64,000 bases of DNA from JAICJR01 sp963848495 (GCA_963848495.1 CAWKDV010000002.1:1116001-1180000), one strand, 5' to 3'. Counted from the stretch's first letter, positions 50,787 to 60,344 are shown. The notes: generated from the letters alone by a model not told the origin. Translations and numbers: made by a program.

Positions 50787-52286
50787 GTGAGGAGAGGACG
50801 CGTGACCGTCGCGGCGCTGGTCGCCGCGGCAGTGCTGGCAGCCACGGCGACCGCGGGGGCCGCGGTGGCCGATCCGATCGCGCCCGGGCCGGTGAGCTCG
50901 CTCGCGCCGTTCAGCGGCAGCGCGTTCAGCGCGCAGCCCACGACGCCGACCATCGCGCCCCAGAACCCCTTCTTCGCGCCCAACCCGAACAGCAACGTCC
51001 ACGACGACACCTGGATGACGGACGCCTACCAGCGCCCGGGACCGCTGGGCAGGTCGCCGATCACGTTCTCGGGCTCGCTGCCGGCCTCGCTGTGCGGGAC
51101 GCTCGCGTTCGACAGCCGCGGGCGGCTCGTCAGCGTCTGCCCGTCGAACGTCGCGCCGCCGACCGCGCGCGTGATCGATCCGACGACCCTCCTCGTGGTG
51201 GCGCAGCTCGTCCTCCCGGACGCGACCGACAACACCGGCACGCCCGCCTACCAGAACTTCACCGGCGGCGGCTACTTCTTCCTGGACAACAAGGACCGGA
51301 TCTGGAGCGCGACCAAGACCAACCAGCTCTGGGTGATCGCCGAGACCGCGAACGGCACGCAGCTCGTGAAGCAGCATGCCTATGACCTGAGCAAGGTGCT
51401 CACGGCCAAGGAGCACATCACCTCCGCGCTGCAGGACTTCAAGGGCCGCGTCTGGTTCGTGTCGAAGCAGAACGGCAAGGTCGGGATCCTCGACCCGAAG
51501 AGCGGCAGCGTGCACGTGCTGCGGCTCGGCGAGGAGGTGGAGAACTCGTTCGCGGTGGACCGCGACGCGGTCTACATCGTCTCCGACAAGCGCATGTACC
51601 GCTTCAGCGCGGGGCGGGGCGGGCGGCCGCACATCGACTGGAAGGTGAAGTACCGCAACTCCGGCATCCACAAGCCGAGCCAGGTCGACGCCGGCTCGGG
51701 CACCACGCCCACCGTCATGAGCGGCGGCTACGTGGCGATCACCGACAACGCCGACCCGATGAACGTCGTGGTCTACCGCAAGGCGGCGCACCTCGCCCAC
51801 GGGCAGCGGCGGGTGGTCTGCCAGGTGCCGGTGTTCGCGCGCGGTGCGAGCGCCACCGAGAACTCGCTGATCACCGCCGGGCGCTCGCTGGTCGTGGAGA
51901 ACAACTACGGCTACCGGGACCCGTTCGGGCCGAACGCCGGCGCAATCACCTCGCCCGGGCTCGCCCGGGTGGACGTGAACAGCCGCAGCACGGGCTGCCG
52001 CCGCGTGTGGACCAACACCACCGAGCGCGCCCCCACGGTGGTGCCCAAGCTGTCCACCAAGACGGGCCTCGTCTACACCTACACGCAGGACGCCGACCCG
52101 CTCGGCAACCGGCGCTGGTCCTGGGCGGCGATCTCGTTCAAGACCGGCAAGACGGCCTGGAAGCAGCTCGCCGGCACCGGGGTGCTGTTCCAGAACAACT
52201 ACGCCGGCATCGGGATCGGGCCGAACGGCTCGCTCTACCTGGGCGTGTTCGGTGGCGTCGTCGCGCTGCGGGATGGGGTGAAGTAG
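50787..52286 (+). CDS. Secreted beta-propeller-like protein
   Basis: A 499-residue exported protein. A signal peptide (AALVAAAVLAATATAGAAVA) precedes a chain of strand-rich repeats (LAFDSRGRLVSVC, FLDNKDRIWSATKTNQLWVI, ALQDFKGRVWFVSKQNGKV, and others) resembling quinoprotein or Vgb-type propellers. No catalytic signature is visible. The GTG start has GGAGGGAAC upstream. It is followed after 3 nt by the DUF1254 gene, so the two secreted proteins are probably coexpressed. Confidence 0.72.
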   Translation: MRRGRVTVAALVAAAVLAATATAGAAVADPIAPGPVSSLAPFSGSAFSAQPTTPTIAPQNPFFAPNPNSNVHDDTWMTDAYQRPGPLGRSPITFSGSLPASLCGTLAFDSRGRLVSVCPSNVAPPTARVIDPTTLLVVAQLVLPDATDNTGTPAYQNFTGGGYFFLDNKDRIWSATKTNQLWVIAETANGTQLVKQHAYDLSKVLTAKEHITSALQDFKGRVWFVSKQNGKVGILDPKSGSVHVLRLGEEVENSFAVDRDAVYIVSDKRMYRFSAGRGGRPHIDWKVKYRNSGIHKPSQVDAGSGTTPTVMSGGYVAITDNADPMNVVVYRKAAHLAHGQRRVVCQVPVFARGASATENSLITAGRSLVVENNYGYRDPFGPNAGAITSPGLARVDVNSRSTGCRRVWTNTTERAPTVVPKLSTKTGLVYTYTQDADPLGNRRWSWAAISFKTGKTAWKQLAGTGVLFQNNYAGIGIGPNGSLYLGVFGGVVALRDGVK

Positions 52287-52289
52287 GTC

Positions 52290-53786
52290 ATGGCGCTGCG
52301 CCGGGTGCTCGCGCTGGCCGGCGTGGCGCTGGCGGCGCTCGGAGCGTCCCACGCGCCGGCGGCGGCGGCGGCGGGCGCGGGCCTGCCCGCCTGCGCGCTC
52401 GGCAACGCGAGGGGCGTCGAGCGGGCGCTGGTCAACGCCGACCTCGCCAGTGCGCGGGCGCGCTTCGTGTCACACCTCCACGGATCGGCCGCAAGCCGGG
52501 CTCGGGCGGGCCGCGCCTTCGACACCGCGGTGGCCGCGTACATCTACGGCTACCCGCCGGTGAGCGTTCAGACCACCGTGCTGCGCTTCCCGCTCAACCA
52601 GCTCGTGAGCATCGCGGCGCTGGTCGATCCGAGCGTCAAGACGGTGGTCGCGCCGAACCGCGACACCACCTACACGATCGCCCGGCTCGACCTGTCGGGG
52701 GGCCCGCTCGTGCTCGACGTGCCCGCCACGAACGGCCGCTACTACGTCCACGAGCTGGTCGACGCCTACTCGAACGTGTTCGGCTACGTGGGTAGGCGCA
52801 CCACGGGCACGGCCGCAGGCTCGTTCGTGATCGTCCCGCCCGGCTACGGGGGAGCGCTGCCCACGGCGGTGCCGCGCATCGACAGCCCCACGCCGCTCGT
52901 CTGGCTGATCGGGCGCACTCTCGCGGACTCCCAGGCCGACGTTCCGGCGGTGACCGCTCTGATGCAGCAGTACACGATCACCCCGCTTGCGGCCTGGAAC
53001 GCCGGCCAGCGCCAGGCGCCACTGGTCCTGCCCGGCTTTCCCGCCGCCACCTCCTCCCGGACGGCCATCCCGGGCGGCATCTCGTTCTTCGACGCTCTTG
53101 GCCCCGATCTGGCGGGCAATCCGCCCCCGGCCGCCGACGCATGCGCGCTGCGGGCGTTCGCCGCGGTGGGCGTGGGGCCGGGCCGCACTCCCTCGAGCGA
53201 GCAGACCGAGGGCGGCGTGCGTGCCGCGCTGGCGGCGGCGCCCGCCGCGGCGCTCAAGCTGATCGACCGCGACGGCGAGCGCCGCAATGCCGCGAGCGGC
53301 AGGCTCAACAACGGCTGGCTGGTCGCTCCTCAGAGCATCGGCAACTACGGCACCGACTACGTCTTCCGCGCGGTCACGGCGCGCTTCGGCCTCGGCGCCA
53401 ACAGCCCGCGTGAGGCGGAATATCCGATCACCGACCGCGACTCCGCCGGCCGCCGGCTCGACGGTCGCCACGACTACCGGATCACGTTTCCCGCGCACGA
53501 GCCGCCGGTCAACGCGTTCTGGTCGCTGACGCTCTACAACCGGGCGAGCTTCATGGTCCCCAACGCGCTCGGGCGCTACGCGGTGGGCGACCGCACGCCC
53601 GGGCTCCGACGGGGGCGCGACGGCTCGCTGACGATCTACATCGGCCACCGCAAGCCGTCCACGGGCAGCTCGAACTGGCTGCCCGCCCCGAGCGCCGGCT
53701 TCCGGCTGATGATGCGCCTGTACCAGCCGACCGCCGCCGTGCTGAGCGGCCGCTGGAAGCCACCCGGCGTGGAACGCCTCCGCTAG
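52290..53786 (+). CDS. Secreted DUF1254/DUF1214 protein
   Basis: A 498-residue exported protein. A signal peptide is followed by a DUF1254 domain (AAYIYGYPPVSVQTTVLRFP, APNRDTTYTIARLDLSGGP, ELVDAYSNVFGYVGRRTTG) and a C-terminal DUF1214 domain (VNAFWSLTLYNRASFMVPN and YIGHRKPSTGSSNWLPAP). The pair is common in bacterial exported proteins of unknown role. It follows the propeller gene by 3 nt and ends at a heptamer repeat array. Confidence 0.88.
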   Translation: MALRRVLALAGVALAALGASHAPAAAAAGAGLPACALGNARGVERALVNADLASARARFVSHLHGSAASRARAGRAFDTAVAAYIYGYPPVSVQTTVLRFPLNQLVSIAALVDPSVKTVVAPNRDTTYTIARLDLSGGPLVLDVPATNGRYYVHELVDAYSNVFGYVGRRTTGTAAGSFVIVPPGYGGALPTAVPRIDSPTPLVWLIGRTLADSQADVPAVTALMQQYTITPLAAWNAGQRQAPLVLPGFPAATSSRTAIPGGISFFDALGPDLAGNPPPAADACALRAFAAVGVGPGRTPSSEQTEGGVRAALAAAPAAALKLIDRDGERRNAASGRLNNGWLVAPQSIGNYGTDYVFRAVTARFGLGANSPREAEYPITDRDSAGRRLDGRHDYRITFPAHEPPVNAFWSLTLYNRASFMVPNALGRYAVGDRTPGLRRGRDGSLTIYIGHRKPSTGSSNWLPAPSAGFRLMMRLYQPTAAVLSGRWKPPGVERLR

Positions 53787-53841
53787 CCGCAGTCCGCAGT
53801 CCGCAGTCCGCAGTCCGCAGTCCCCTTCGGCCTGCCGAAGG
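53787..53841. repeat. One-armed heptamer repeat plus adjoining hairpin
   Basis: Five CCGCAGT units begin directly after the DUF1254 stop codon without a complementary second arm. A separate hairpin follows: CCTTCGGC (53824-53831) and GCCGAAGG (53834-53841) with a 2-base gap. The latter is a plausible terminator. Confidence 0.75.
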
Positions 53842-53896
53842 CAGGACACCAGCCTGCTCCCCTGGTGGCGACACGACCGCTCGTCGACCATGCCCC

Positions 53897-54562
53897 ATGA
53901 TCGGACTCAAGGGCTGGATCTCCGTGCTGTCCGAGTCGCCGGGCGCGCTGCGCTCGGCGCTCAACGAGAGCGGCTGGGTCGACGGCGAGGTGATCGCGGC
54001 CGGTGAGCTGCGCCAGGGCCGGGCGCCCACCACGCTCGGGATGATCACCGGTCACGCCGTAGTCGAGCTGGCCAAGCCGCGCCGCTCGAAGGCGCTGCCG
54101 CGCTGCTTCGTGCTCGCGCTGACAGCCGACCGCGTCGTCGCCTTCAAGTGCGTCAGCGGCGGAGGCGGCCCGGACTCGGGGCCGTTCACTGTCCGGATCC
54201 GGCCAGGCGTCTACGCAGAGTGGCCGCGCTCGTCGGTGCGCCTGCTCGACCTGCAGGACGGCGAGCTGTCGAAGGACGCCACGCTCGACCTCGCCGGCGA
54301 GCAGTTCCCGGTGTCGCGCCCGAACACTTCCGCGGCGGCATGCCGCAGAGCGGCCACCTCAGCATCACCTGCCCCTGGAGCAAGGACGTGCTGTTCAACG
54401 TCGTGCGCGGTCACTGGCCGGGCGGCACGTACGGGGTGCTCTGCCACGAGACGCGCATGCTCACCGGCTACTCGCCCGGCATCTTCCACAGCGAAGCAAT
54501 CAGCGAGGCGGGCATGGACTGGAAGGGGCTGCCGGGCCCGCTCGAGCTGTTCGTCCCGCTGA
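53897..54562 (+). CDS. Hypothetical protein with disrupted C-terminus
   Basis: Residues 1-140 look like a real cytoplasmic protein: GWISVLSESPGALRSALNES, RCFVLALTADRVVAFKC and YAEWPRSSVRLLDLQDGELS. From about 54318 on, this frame turns into low-complexity Ala/Arg/Ser sequence, while the frame one base back becomes coding-like. The true stop is therefore probably lost to a one-base change or small deletion near 54315-54340. I recognise no family. Intact length would be about 150 residues unless it is fused to the next gene. Confidence 0.5.
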   Translation: MIGLKGWISVLSESPGALRSALNESGWVDGEVIAAGELRQGRAPTTLGMITGHAVVELAKPRRSKALPRCFVLALTADRVVAFKCVSGGGGPDSGPFTVRIRPGVYAEWPRSSVRLLDLQDGELSKDATLDLAGEQFPVSRPNTSAAACRRAATSASPAPGARTCCSTSCAVTGRAARTGCSATRRACSPATRPASSTAKQSARRAWTGRGCRARSSCSSR

Positions 54563-55514
54563 TCGGCGGCGACGACGAGGAGTACTTCAGGACGCCGTAC
54601 ACGACGGCCGGCAGCCGCGTGCCGCACCTGGCGACGATCACGGGCCTGCACGTGGCGCGCCGCGCCGAGCGGCACGAGGGCGACAACGCGGTCTGGACCA
54701 CTCGCCCGCTCGACGATTCGGTCTCGACGGCCACTGGGTGGCCGCGATCCGGCGCAACTCCGACCTGGCCACCGCCGAGCACCTGCTTGCCGGCCCGGTG
54801 CGCGAGCTCCTGCGCGAGCAGCAGGGCCTGGGCTTCGAGCTGCGGATCGAGTACGGGCAGGCGATCGTCGCGCGGCAGGATTACCTGCGCCGCGACGAAG
54901 ACCTCGACGCGCTGGTGGCGGCCGCAGAGAAGCTGGCCACCGCGGCGCGCGAGATCTGCGTGCCGCGCTACGGCGCCCGCCCGCTCGACTGCGAGCTCGA
55001 CCCGCCGGAGTGGCTCGCCGCCGTGCGCGAGCAGCCGCGCAAGCAGGCGACGTCGTGGCCGATCGGCGCGCTCGTGAACAGGGTCGTGGCGATCGCCGAC
55101 GAGCGTGGCCTGGCGGTGGAGGACCCGCTCAGCTTCCACGCCGCGTTCCGGGGCCTGACCGTCCCCGGCCAGGCGTTCGGGGTGCTGCGCGGCACGCTGC
55201 CCGGCACGTCGCTGAGCGGCCGGCTGGTCTCGCTCGCCGAGCGGCGGATGTGGCTGCCCGACGGGCTGCGCGAGCACCTCACCGACCCCGGCGGCCAGGT
55301 GGGCGCCGACGCCGTGGTGCTCGCCGTCGATCCGGCCACGGCGTCCACCGCGCCGGAGGGCGAGCTCGAGGGCGACGTCCGCGTGGCCGTGGCGGATGGC
55401 GTGCTCACCGCCTGGCGCAAGCGCGACCGCTGGCAGGCCGACGGCGAGGCGCTCGACCGGCTGGCCTCGGACGTGGCCGCGATCGTGCGCCGGCGGGCGA
55501 TCCCCCTCGGCTAG
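54340..55514 (+). pseudogene. Hypothetical protein, frame-broken
   Basis: The first part (MPQSGHLSITCPWSKDVLF to GDNAVWTTRPLDD) and the second (LDGHWVAAIRRNSDLATAEH to the end) lie in different frames. They join by adding one base near 54720. The repaired chain has about 390 residues, is soluble and has no motif I can name. It may be the continuation of the preceding gene, because the junction can be read through as one protein by a second single-base repair near 54322. Confidence 0.45.
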
Positions 55515-55523
55515 CTGAGGCGG

Positions 55524-56684
55524 CTACGCCGGTTCGACCTGCACGGCCGAGCTGACGTGTGCCCCGGTGTTCGGATTGGTGACCGTGGCCGTGTAGGTGC
55601 CCGAGATCGCGGTGCCGGTGCCCGTGAACGTGTACGAGCCGTTGCCGCTCGAGTCCGTGTGGATGCTGTAGCGCTCGAGCACGCCGTCCGGCCTGAGCAG
55701 CTCGAAGACCAGTGCGGTGTTGGGCGCGAAGCCCGACACCGACAGCGTGAAGTTGTCGCCCAGGTGACCCGGGTTCGGCGACCAGGACGCGCTCGGGCTC
55801 TCGCTGGGGGCCTGCGGTGCGGCCGGGGCTGTGGTCGTCGGCGACTGCTGCGGCGGGGGCTGAGTCGGAGCCGGGGTCGTGGGCGGGCTCGGCTGCGATC
55901 CAGCGGGCGGCGAGTCGCTGGTCCCGTCCGTGCCCGCCGGGCGCTCGAAGATCGTGCGTGTGCGCGGGTCGTAGAGCTTGAAGACGTGGATGATCGTGAT
56001 CGACTTCTCGATGATCGTGATGTGAGTGGTGGAGAAGTCCACCCACTGCGGCCCGGTATAGACCGGCGCGGCGGCCGCGATCGGCGCCGTGAGCGGGTTG
56101 CCGCAGTAGCACTTCACGACCGGCTGGCCATAGCTGTTCACGAACACCGCGGTGCCGGCCTGCAGCACCGCCTGGATCGGGTTGGCGACGCCGTTCACGT
56201 AGCCGTGGTTGGTCACGCGCGTGTCCGTGCGCAGGATCACCGGCGTGAGGTGGGACACGTAGCTGCGGATGTCCGACACGCCGATCCCTAGCGTCCTCGA
56301 CCACGCCAGCGCCTTGGCGTTGTCGCTCTCGAGGAACGAGATGAGCTGCTTGGCGTTGCAGGTCGCGTAGTTGAGCGTCCCGCCGTAGAGGCCGGGCAGG
56401 CTGCCGCTGTAGCTCGCCACGCCACCGCTCGGGCTCACAGCCTTGCTCGGCGGCTTGACGCCGGACTTGTCCTTGCCCACCGGGGAGGTGAACGGATTGG
56501 CGGTCCTCTTCGAGACCGGCTGGAGGGCGATCTCGCTCTTGCCGGCGACACCGGCCGGCTTCTGCGTCTGTGTGGCGATACCGGTCGCGCCGCCGCAGCC
56601 AGCAACGACGACAGCGGACACGGCGAGCGCGGCTATCGAGGGGAACAGCTGTCGACGGATCGGACCGACTCCGAAATCCGGCAC
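55524..56684 (-). CDS. DUF6777 lipoprotein with Pro-rich linker and Ig-like domain
   Basis: A 386-residue protein starting at a GTG placed 8 nt after GGAGG. A lipoprotein signal ends in VVVAGCGG, so Cys would be lipidated. The DUF6777 core has YGGTLNYATCNAKQLISFLE and CYCGNPLTAP, with several conserved Cys. A Pro/Ser/Thr-rich linker (about residues 265-310) leads to a C-terminal Ig-like domain (PGHLGDNFTLSVSGFAPNT). It would be anchored outside the membrane. A longer upstream frame is rejected because it would bury the signal sequence. Confidence 0.82.
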   Translation of the reverse strand: MPDFGVGPIRRQLFPSIAALAVSAVVVAGCGGATGIATQTQKPAGVAGKSEIALQPVSKRTANPFTSPVGKDKSGVKPPSKAVSPSGGVASYSGSLPGLYGGTLNYATCNAKQLISFLESDNAKALAWSRTLGIGVSDIRSYVSHLTPVILRTDTRVTNHGYVNGVANPIQAVLQAGTAVFVNSYGQPVVKCYCGNPLTAPIAAAAPVYTGPQWVDFSTTHITIIEKSITIIHVFKLYDPRTRTIFERPAGTDGTSDSPPAGSQPSPPTTPAPTQPPPQQSPTTTAPAAPQAPSESPSASWSPNPGHLGDNFTLSVSGFAPNTALVFELLRPDGVLERYSIHTDSSGNGSYTFTGTGTAISGTYTATVTNPNTGAHVSSAVQVEPA

Positions 56685-56796
56685 TTTGCTTGCCTCCGGT
56701 CGAGCGCGTCCCCAGTCGCGCAGCCACGACGCTAACCGGGTACGTGCCGGCCTGTCAAGGGCGGCGGGCACCCGGGCGCGATGTAGCCTGCGGGCC

Positions 56797-58531
56797 CTGA
56801 TCCGCCCTCACTGGCCCGACTCCTCGGAGCTGCGCATCGGCCTCGGCTGCATGCGCCTGTCCACCGACGAGACGCGCGACGAACAGCTCGCTCTCGAGAC
56901 GATCGCGGCGGCAGCGGAGGCGGGTGTGACGGTCTTCGACACCGCGCGCGCCTACGGGCACGGACCGGCCGAGCTCGGTCACAACGAGCGGCTGCTCGCG
57001 CGTGCCCTGCGCGCCGGCGACGCGGACGCCACGGCGCGCATCGTCACGAAGGGCGGCATGACGCGGGAGGCAGGCGGCTGGGTGCCGGATGGTCGCGCCA
57101 AGGCGATCCGCGCGGACTGCGAGGCGAGCCTCACAGCGCTCGACGGCCTGCCGATCGACGTCTACCTGATCCACGCCCCCGACCCGCGTACGCCGTGGCG
57201 CACGTCGGTGCGCGCGCTCGCGCGGCTGGTGGAGGAGGGGCTCGTGAGGCGCGTGGGGCTCTCGAACGTGAGCCGCCACCAGCTCGACGAGGCGCTCGAG
57301 CTCACGCCCGTGGCGGCGGTGGAGGTCGCGCTGAGCGTCCAGGACGAGCGCGCCCTGCGTGGGGGAGTGGTCGAGCGCTGCGACGAGCGGGGGATCGCGC
57401 TGATCGCCCACTCGCCGCTCGGGGGTCCACGGCGCGCCGGCGGGCTCGCTCGCGTGCCCGGGCTCGCCGAGCTGGCCGAGCGGCGCGGCGTGAGTCCCGC
57501 CGAGCTGGCGCTCGGGTGGCTGCTCGGGCTGTCGCCGGTCGTGCTGGCGATCCCCGGTGCCCGCCGCCCCGAGGCCGCGCGTGCCGCGGCGAGCGCCGCG
57601 GCCCTCGAGCTCGACCCGGCCGAGCTCGCCGCGATCGGCGGCGCTCCCAAAGCACGCTCCGCGCCGCCGCGCGCGCGGCTCAGCGGCGAGGTCGTGGTGG
57701 TCATGGGCATCCCGGGCGCCGGGAAGAGCAGAATCGCGGAGCGGCTGGCCGCCCAGGGCTACCTGCGCCTGAACCGAGACGAGCGCGGCGGCTCGCTGCG
57801 CGAGCTGGCCGGCGCGCTCGACAGCGAGCTGACCGCCGGCCGCCGGCGCCTGGTGCTCGACAACACCTACCTGACCCGCGCCGACCGCAGCTACGTGGTC
57901 GAGGCTGCCGCCCGCCACGGGCTCGAGGCGCGCTGTGTCTGGCTCGACACGCCGCTAGCGCAGGCGCAGGTCAACCTCGTGGAGCGGCTGCTTCGAGCGC
58001 TTCGGCTCCTTGCCCACGCCTGAGGAACTGCGCGAGGCCGCCCGGCGCGAGCAGGGCCTGCTCGCGCCCACCTCGCAGATGCGGGCGCTGCGGGCGCTCG
58101 AACCGCCGGCGCCCGACGAGGGCTGGACGGCGGTGGAGCGTGTGGAGTTCGAGCGCGAGCCGGGCTCCGGGGAGGCCGGCGTGCTGGTCGCAGCGCCGGC
58201 GCTCGCAGAGCCGGGCTGGCGGGAGGCGCTGCGCCGGGAGCAGCGCGAGGCGCCGCACCTCGTGTTCGACTGGCTGCCCGGCGCGACCGCCGAGGCGCTC
58301 GCCCCGGCCGCGGACGAGCTGGCGTCAGAGGTCACCGGCCCCGTGGAGGCGGCGGTGTGCCCCCATCCCGGCGGCCCGCCTTCCTGCTGGTGCCGGCCGC
58401 CGCTGTGCGGCCTACCGCTCGCCTTCGCCCACGCGCACGGGCTCGACCCAGCGCGCTCGCTGCTGATCGGCTGCCGCCCGGCCCACCGCACGCTCGCCGC
58501 GACGCTGGGCGCTCGCTACGTGCAGCTCTGA
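56797..58531 (+). CDS. Aldo/keto reductase fused to P-loop kinase and HAD-like tail (one frameshift)
   Basis: The AKR part has RIGLGCMRLS, the Asp and Tyr of VFDTARAYGHG, Lys in VTKGG and His in YLIHAPDPR. After residue about 300 a polynucleotide-kinase-like domain begins with VVVVMGIPGAGKSRIAERL and LNRDERGG. An extra base near 57994 shifts the frame; beyond it LPTPEELREAARREQG and a zinc pattern CPHPGGPPSCWCRPP resemble GmhB/Pnkp-type HAD phosphatases, although the nucleophile motif is degenerate (VFDWLPGAT). No ATG/GTG precedes homology; CTG at 56797 or ATG at 56851 are candidates. Confidence 0.65.
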
Positions 58532-58533
58532 GG

Positions 58534-59967
58534 TCAGCGGACGGTGAACGTGTCGGTAAGCGTGACCGTCTCGGTACCGCCGGCGTACGGATCCACATCG
58601 CGCACCGGGTAGCTCGTCGAGTAGGTGAGGTCCTTCAACGCGATGGTGGGCCCCGGCGAGGCCGCGGCGCCCCAGTCGTCGTTGTGGTCCTCCTGACCCT
58701 CGGGGTCGAGGGTCCCCGAGACGGTGTTGCAGCCCGGGTCGCCGGTGACAGACAGGTAGCCGGGCGCGATGTAGTCCGGCAGCGCCATGCTCACCACGAT
58801 CCGGTCCACCGGACCGCCCGCCCGAGACGGATTGGGCTCGATGCTCATGTTCAGCTTGGTCGGCCCAGAGGCCGACAGCGTGCAGTGCGAGCTGCCGCCC
58901 GCGAAGGGAGGGGCCACCGTGTCGAGCGTCCCGGAGGCGGTGAGCGTGCGCTTTGTCGAGCTGACCTTGCCGTGGCTCAGCTCCACCGTGATCTCCGCGT
59001 TGAAGATGAGGTCCGTCGTGGTCGTCACCTGGCGGTCGCCGCTGACCCACTTATCGGTGTAGTGGCCTTCGTAGGTGGCCGTGAAGGGGCCCGCGCTCGA
59101 GGGGTGATGCACCGCCTGCTTGTGCTTCTTGTGCTTCGGGCGGTTGGGCCCCGGCGGCTTCTTGTTGTGGCAGTCCCGCGCGGCGAGGCCCCCCGCGAAG
59201 CGCTTGATCAGGTCGGCGATGTCGTTCGCGTCCCCACGTCCCCTCACGTGGTCGAGCTTGGCTCCCGTCTTCAGGTTGCTCAGCGTGAGGTCGACGATGG
59301 CGTTTCCGTTCGCGTCGACCGACCCCGAGCCGCTGATGGCGTAGGTCGCGCTCGGGGGGCTGTAGTGGAAGGCGGTCGCCGCCAGCCGGCCCTGGTCCTT
59401 CAACTGCTGCTCGCGCCTGAGCGCATCGATCACCTGCGGGCTGCCGTCGAGCAGCCGGTAGTGCGCGATGTTGTGGCAGCGATCGAACAGCGCACCGACC
59501 ACCTGCGCCTGCATGGATCCGCTGCGAAGGCCCGAGGCGGCGTCCGCGGTCACGTTCATCGGCTGGATGACGATCACGGGCGCAGACGCCGCGGCTGCCG
59601 CTAGGGGCGGCCCGCCGGGGGCCACGCTCACACGGCGGCCGGAGGCGCCGATCGACGTCACGTCGCTGAACCCGAAGCTGGTGCCCACCTTGAAGTCCTC
59701 GTCCTCCACGGCCACCAGGTAGGGGCCCCGGGAGACGGATACCCGGTAGGACGATCCGCGCGGTGAGGTGAAGCCGCCGACGGTCCCGTCGTTCGCGTTG
59801 ACCGCAACCACGTCGAGCGCGCCGACCGCCGGCCGTGCGAACCCGGTCAACTGCCCGCTGAGCGCGACGGGTTTCGCGCCGGCAGAGAGGGCGGACGAGG
59901 CTCCAGCCGCCAGCACTGCGACAGCAACCCCAACCGCCACCCGCTTGCGCGTCACACGGCCGACCAT
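58534..59967 (-). CDS. Secreted hypothetical protein
   Basis: A 477-residue exported protein. The signal peptide (VAVGVAVAVLAAGASSALSA) is followed by a beta-rich region (LSGQLTGFARPAVGALDVVA), a Lys/His-rich linker near the middle (PNRPKHKKHKQAVHH) and further strand-rich repeats with paired cysteines. No enzyme motif is visible. ATG at 59967 is chosen to put the basic residues directly before the hydrophobic core. The stop lies 2 bp past the end of the convergent kinase-fusion gene. Confidence 0.65.
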   Translation of the reverse strand: MVGRVTRKRVAVGVAVAVLAAGASSALSAGAKPVALSGQLTGFARPAVGALDVVAVNANDGTVGGFTSPRGSSYRVSVSRGPYLVAVEDEDFKVGTSFGFSDVTSIGASGRRVSVAPGGPPLAAAAASAPVIVIQPMNVTADAASGLRSGSMQAQVVGALFDRCHNIAHYRLLDGSPQVIDALRREQQLKDQGRLAATAFHYSPPSATYAISGSGSVDANGNAIVDLTLSNLKTGAKLDHVRGRGDANDIADLIKRFAGGLAARDCHNKKPPGPNRPKHKKHKQAVHHPSSAGPFTATYEGHYTDKWVSGDRQVTTTTDLIFNAEITVELSHGKVSSTKRTLTASGTLDTVAPPFAGGSSHCTLSASGPTKLNMSIEPNPSRAGGPVDRIVVSMALPDYIAPGYLSVTGDPGCNTVSGTLDPEGQEDHNDDWGAAASPGPTIALKDLTYSTSYPVRDVDPYAGGTETVTLTDTFTVR

Positions 59968-60004
59968 AAGTGCGCCAGGCTGCCGGGACAACCAACGCCG
60001 CGCC

Positions 60005-60232
60005 TCAGAACTGCACCTTGTCGACCGCGTCCTTGATCTTCCCGATCACCGCGTCGCCCAGGTTCTTGCCCTGGTCGGTCTTGTAGCCCTTCATCGCCGT
60101 GACCACGCCCGCCATCACGAGTGCAACCAGCAGGATCAGGGCGACGTACTCGACCGTCCCCTGACCGACCTGCCCGCCGAGCCGGCGCAGGACGCCGAGA
60201 GCCCTGCGCACGCCTTGCCGAATGCCTTCCAT
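60005..60232 (-). CDS. Flp/Tad-type pilin-like small protein
   Basis: A 75-residue protein with a basic leader, then GQGTVEYVALILLVALVMAG, the Glu-Tyr and hydrophobic-helix pattern of Flp type IVb pilins, and a charged tail. A strong AAGGAGG ribosome site precedes the ATG. No prepilin peptidase or Tad ATPase genes lie in this window, so the assembly system must be elsewhere. Confidence 0.72.
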   Translation of the reverse strand: MEGIRQGVRRALGVLRRLGGQVGQGTVEYVALILLVALVMAGVVTAMKGYKTDQGKNLGDAVIGKIKDAVDKVQF

Positions 60233-60344
60233 CGCTGCCTCCTTGCCAGAGTGACTGACTGGGGGCGGATGCTCACCGGTCGGCCGTTACCGATCCAGAC
60301 GCGGACGTGACTTCCTCGCGACGGGACTGCAAGAAGCTCGTGAC

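Noticed and set aside
49728..52352. 874-codon minus-strand frame upstream of the glycosyltransferase
   Set aside because: The upstream part is antisense to the secreted propeller gene, which has a signal peptide and ribosome site. Only the part from 50720 shows homology.
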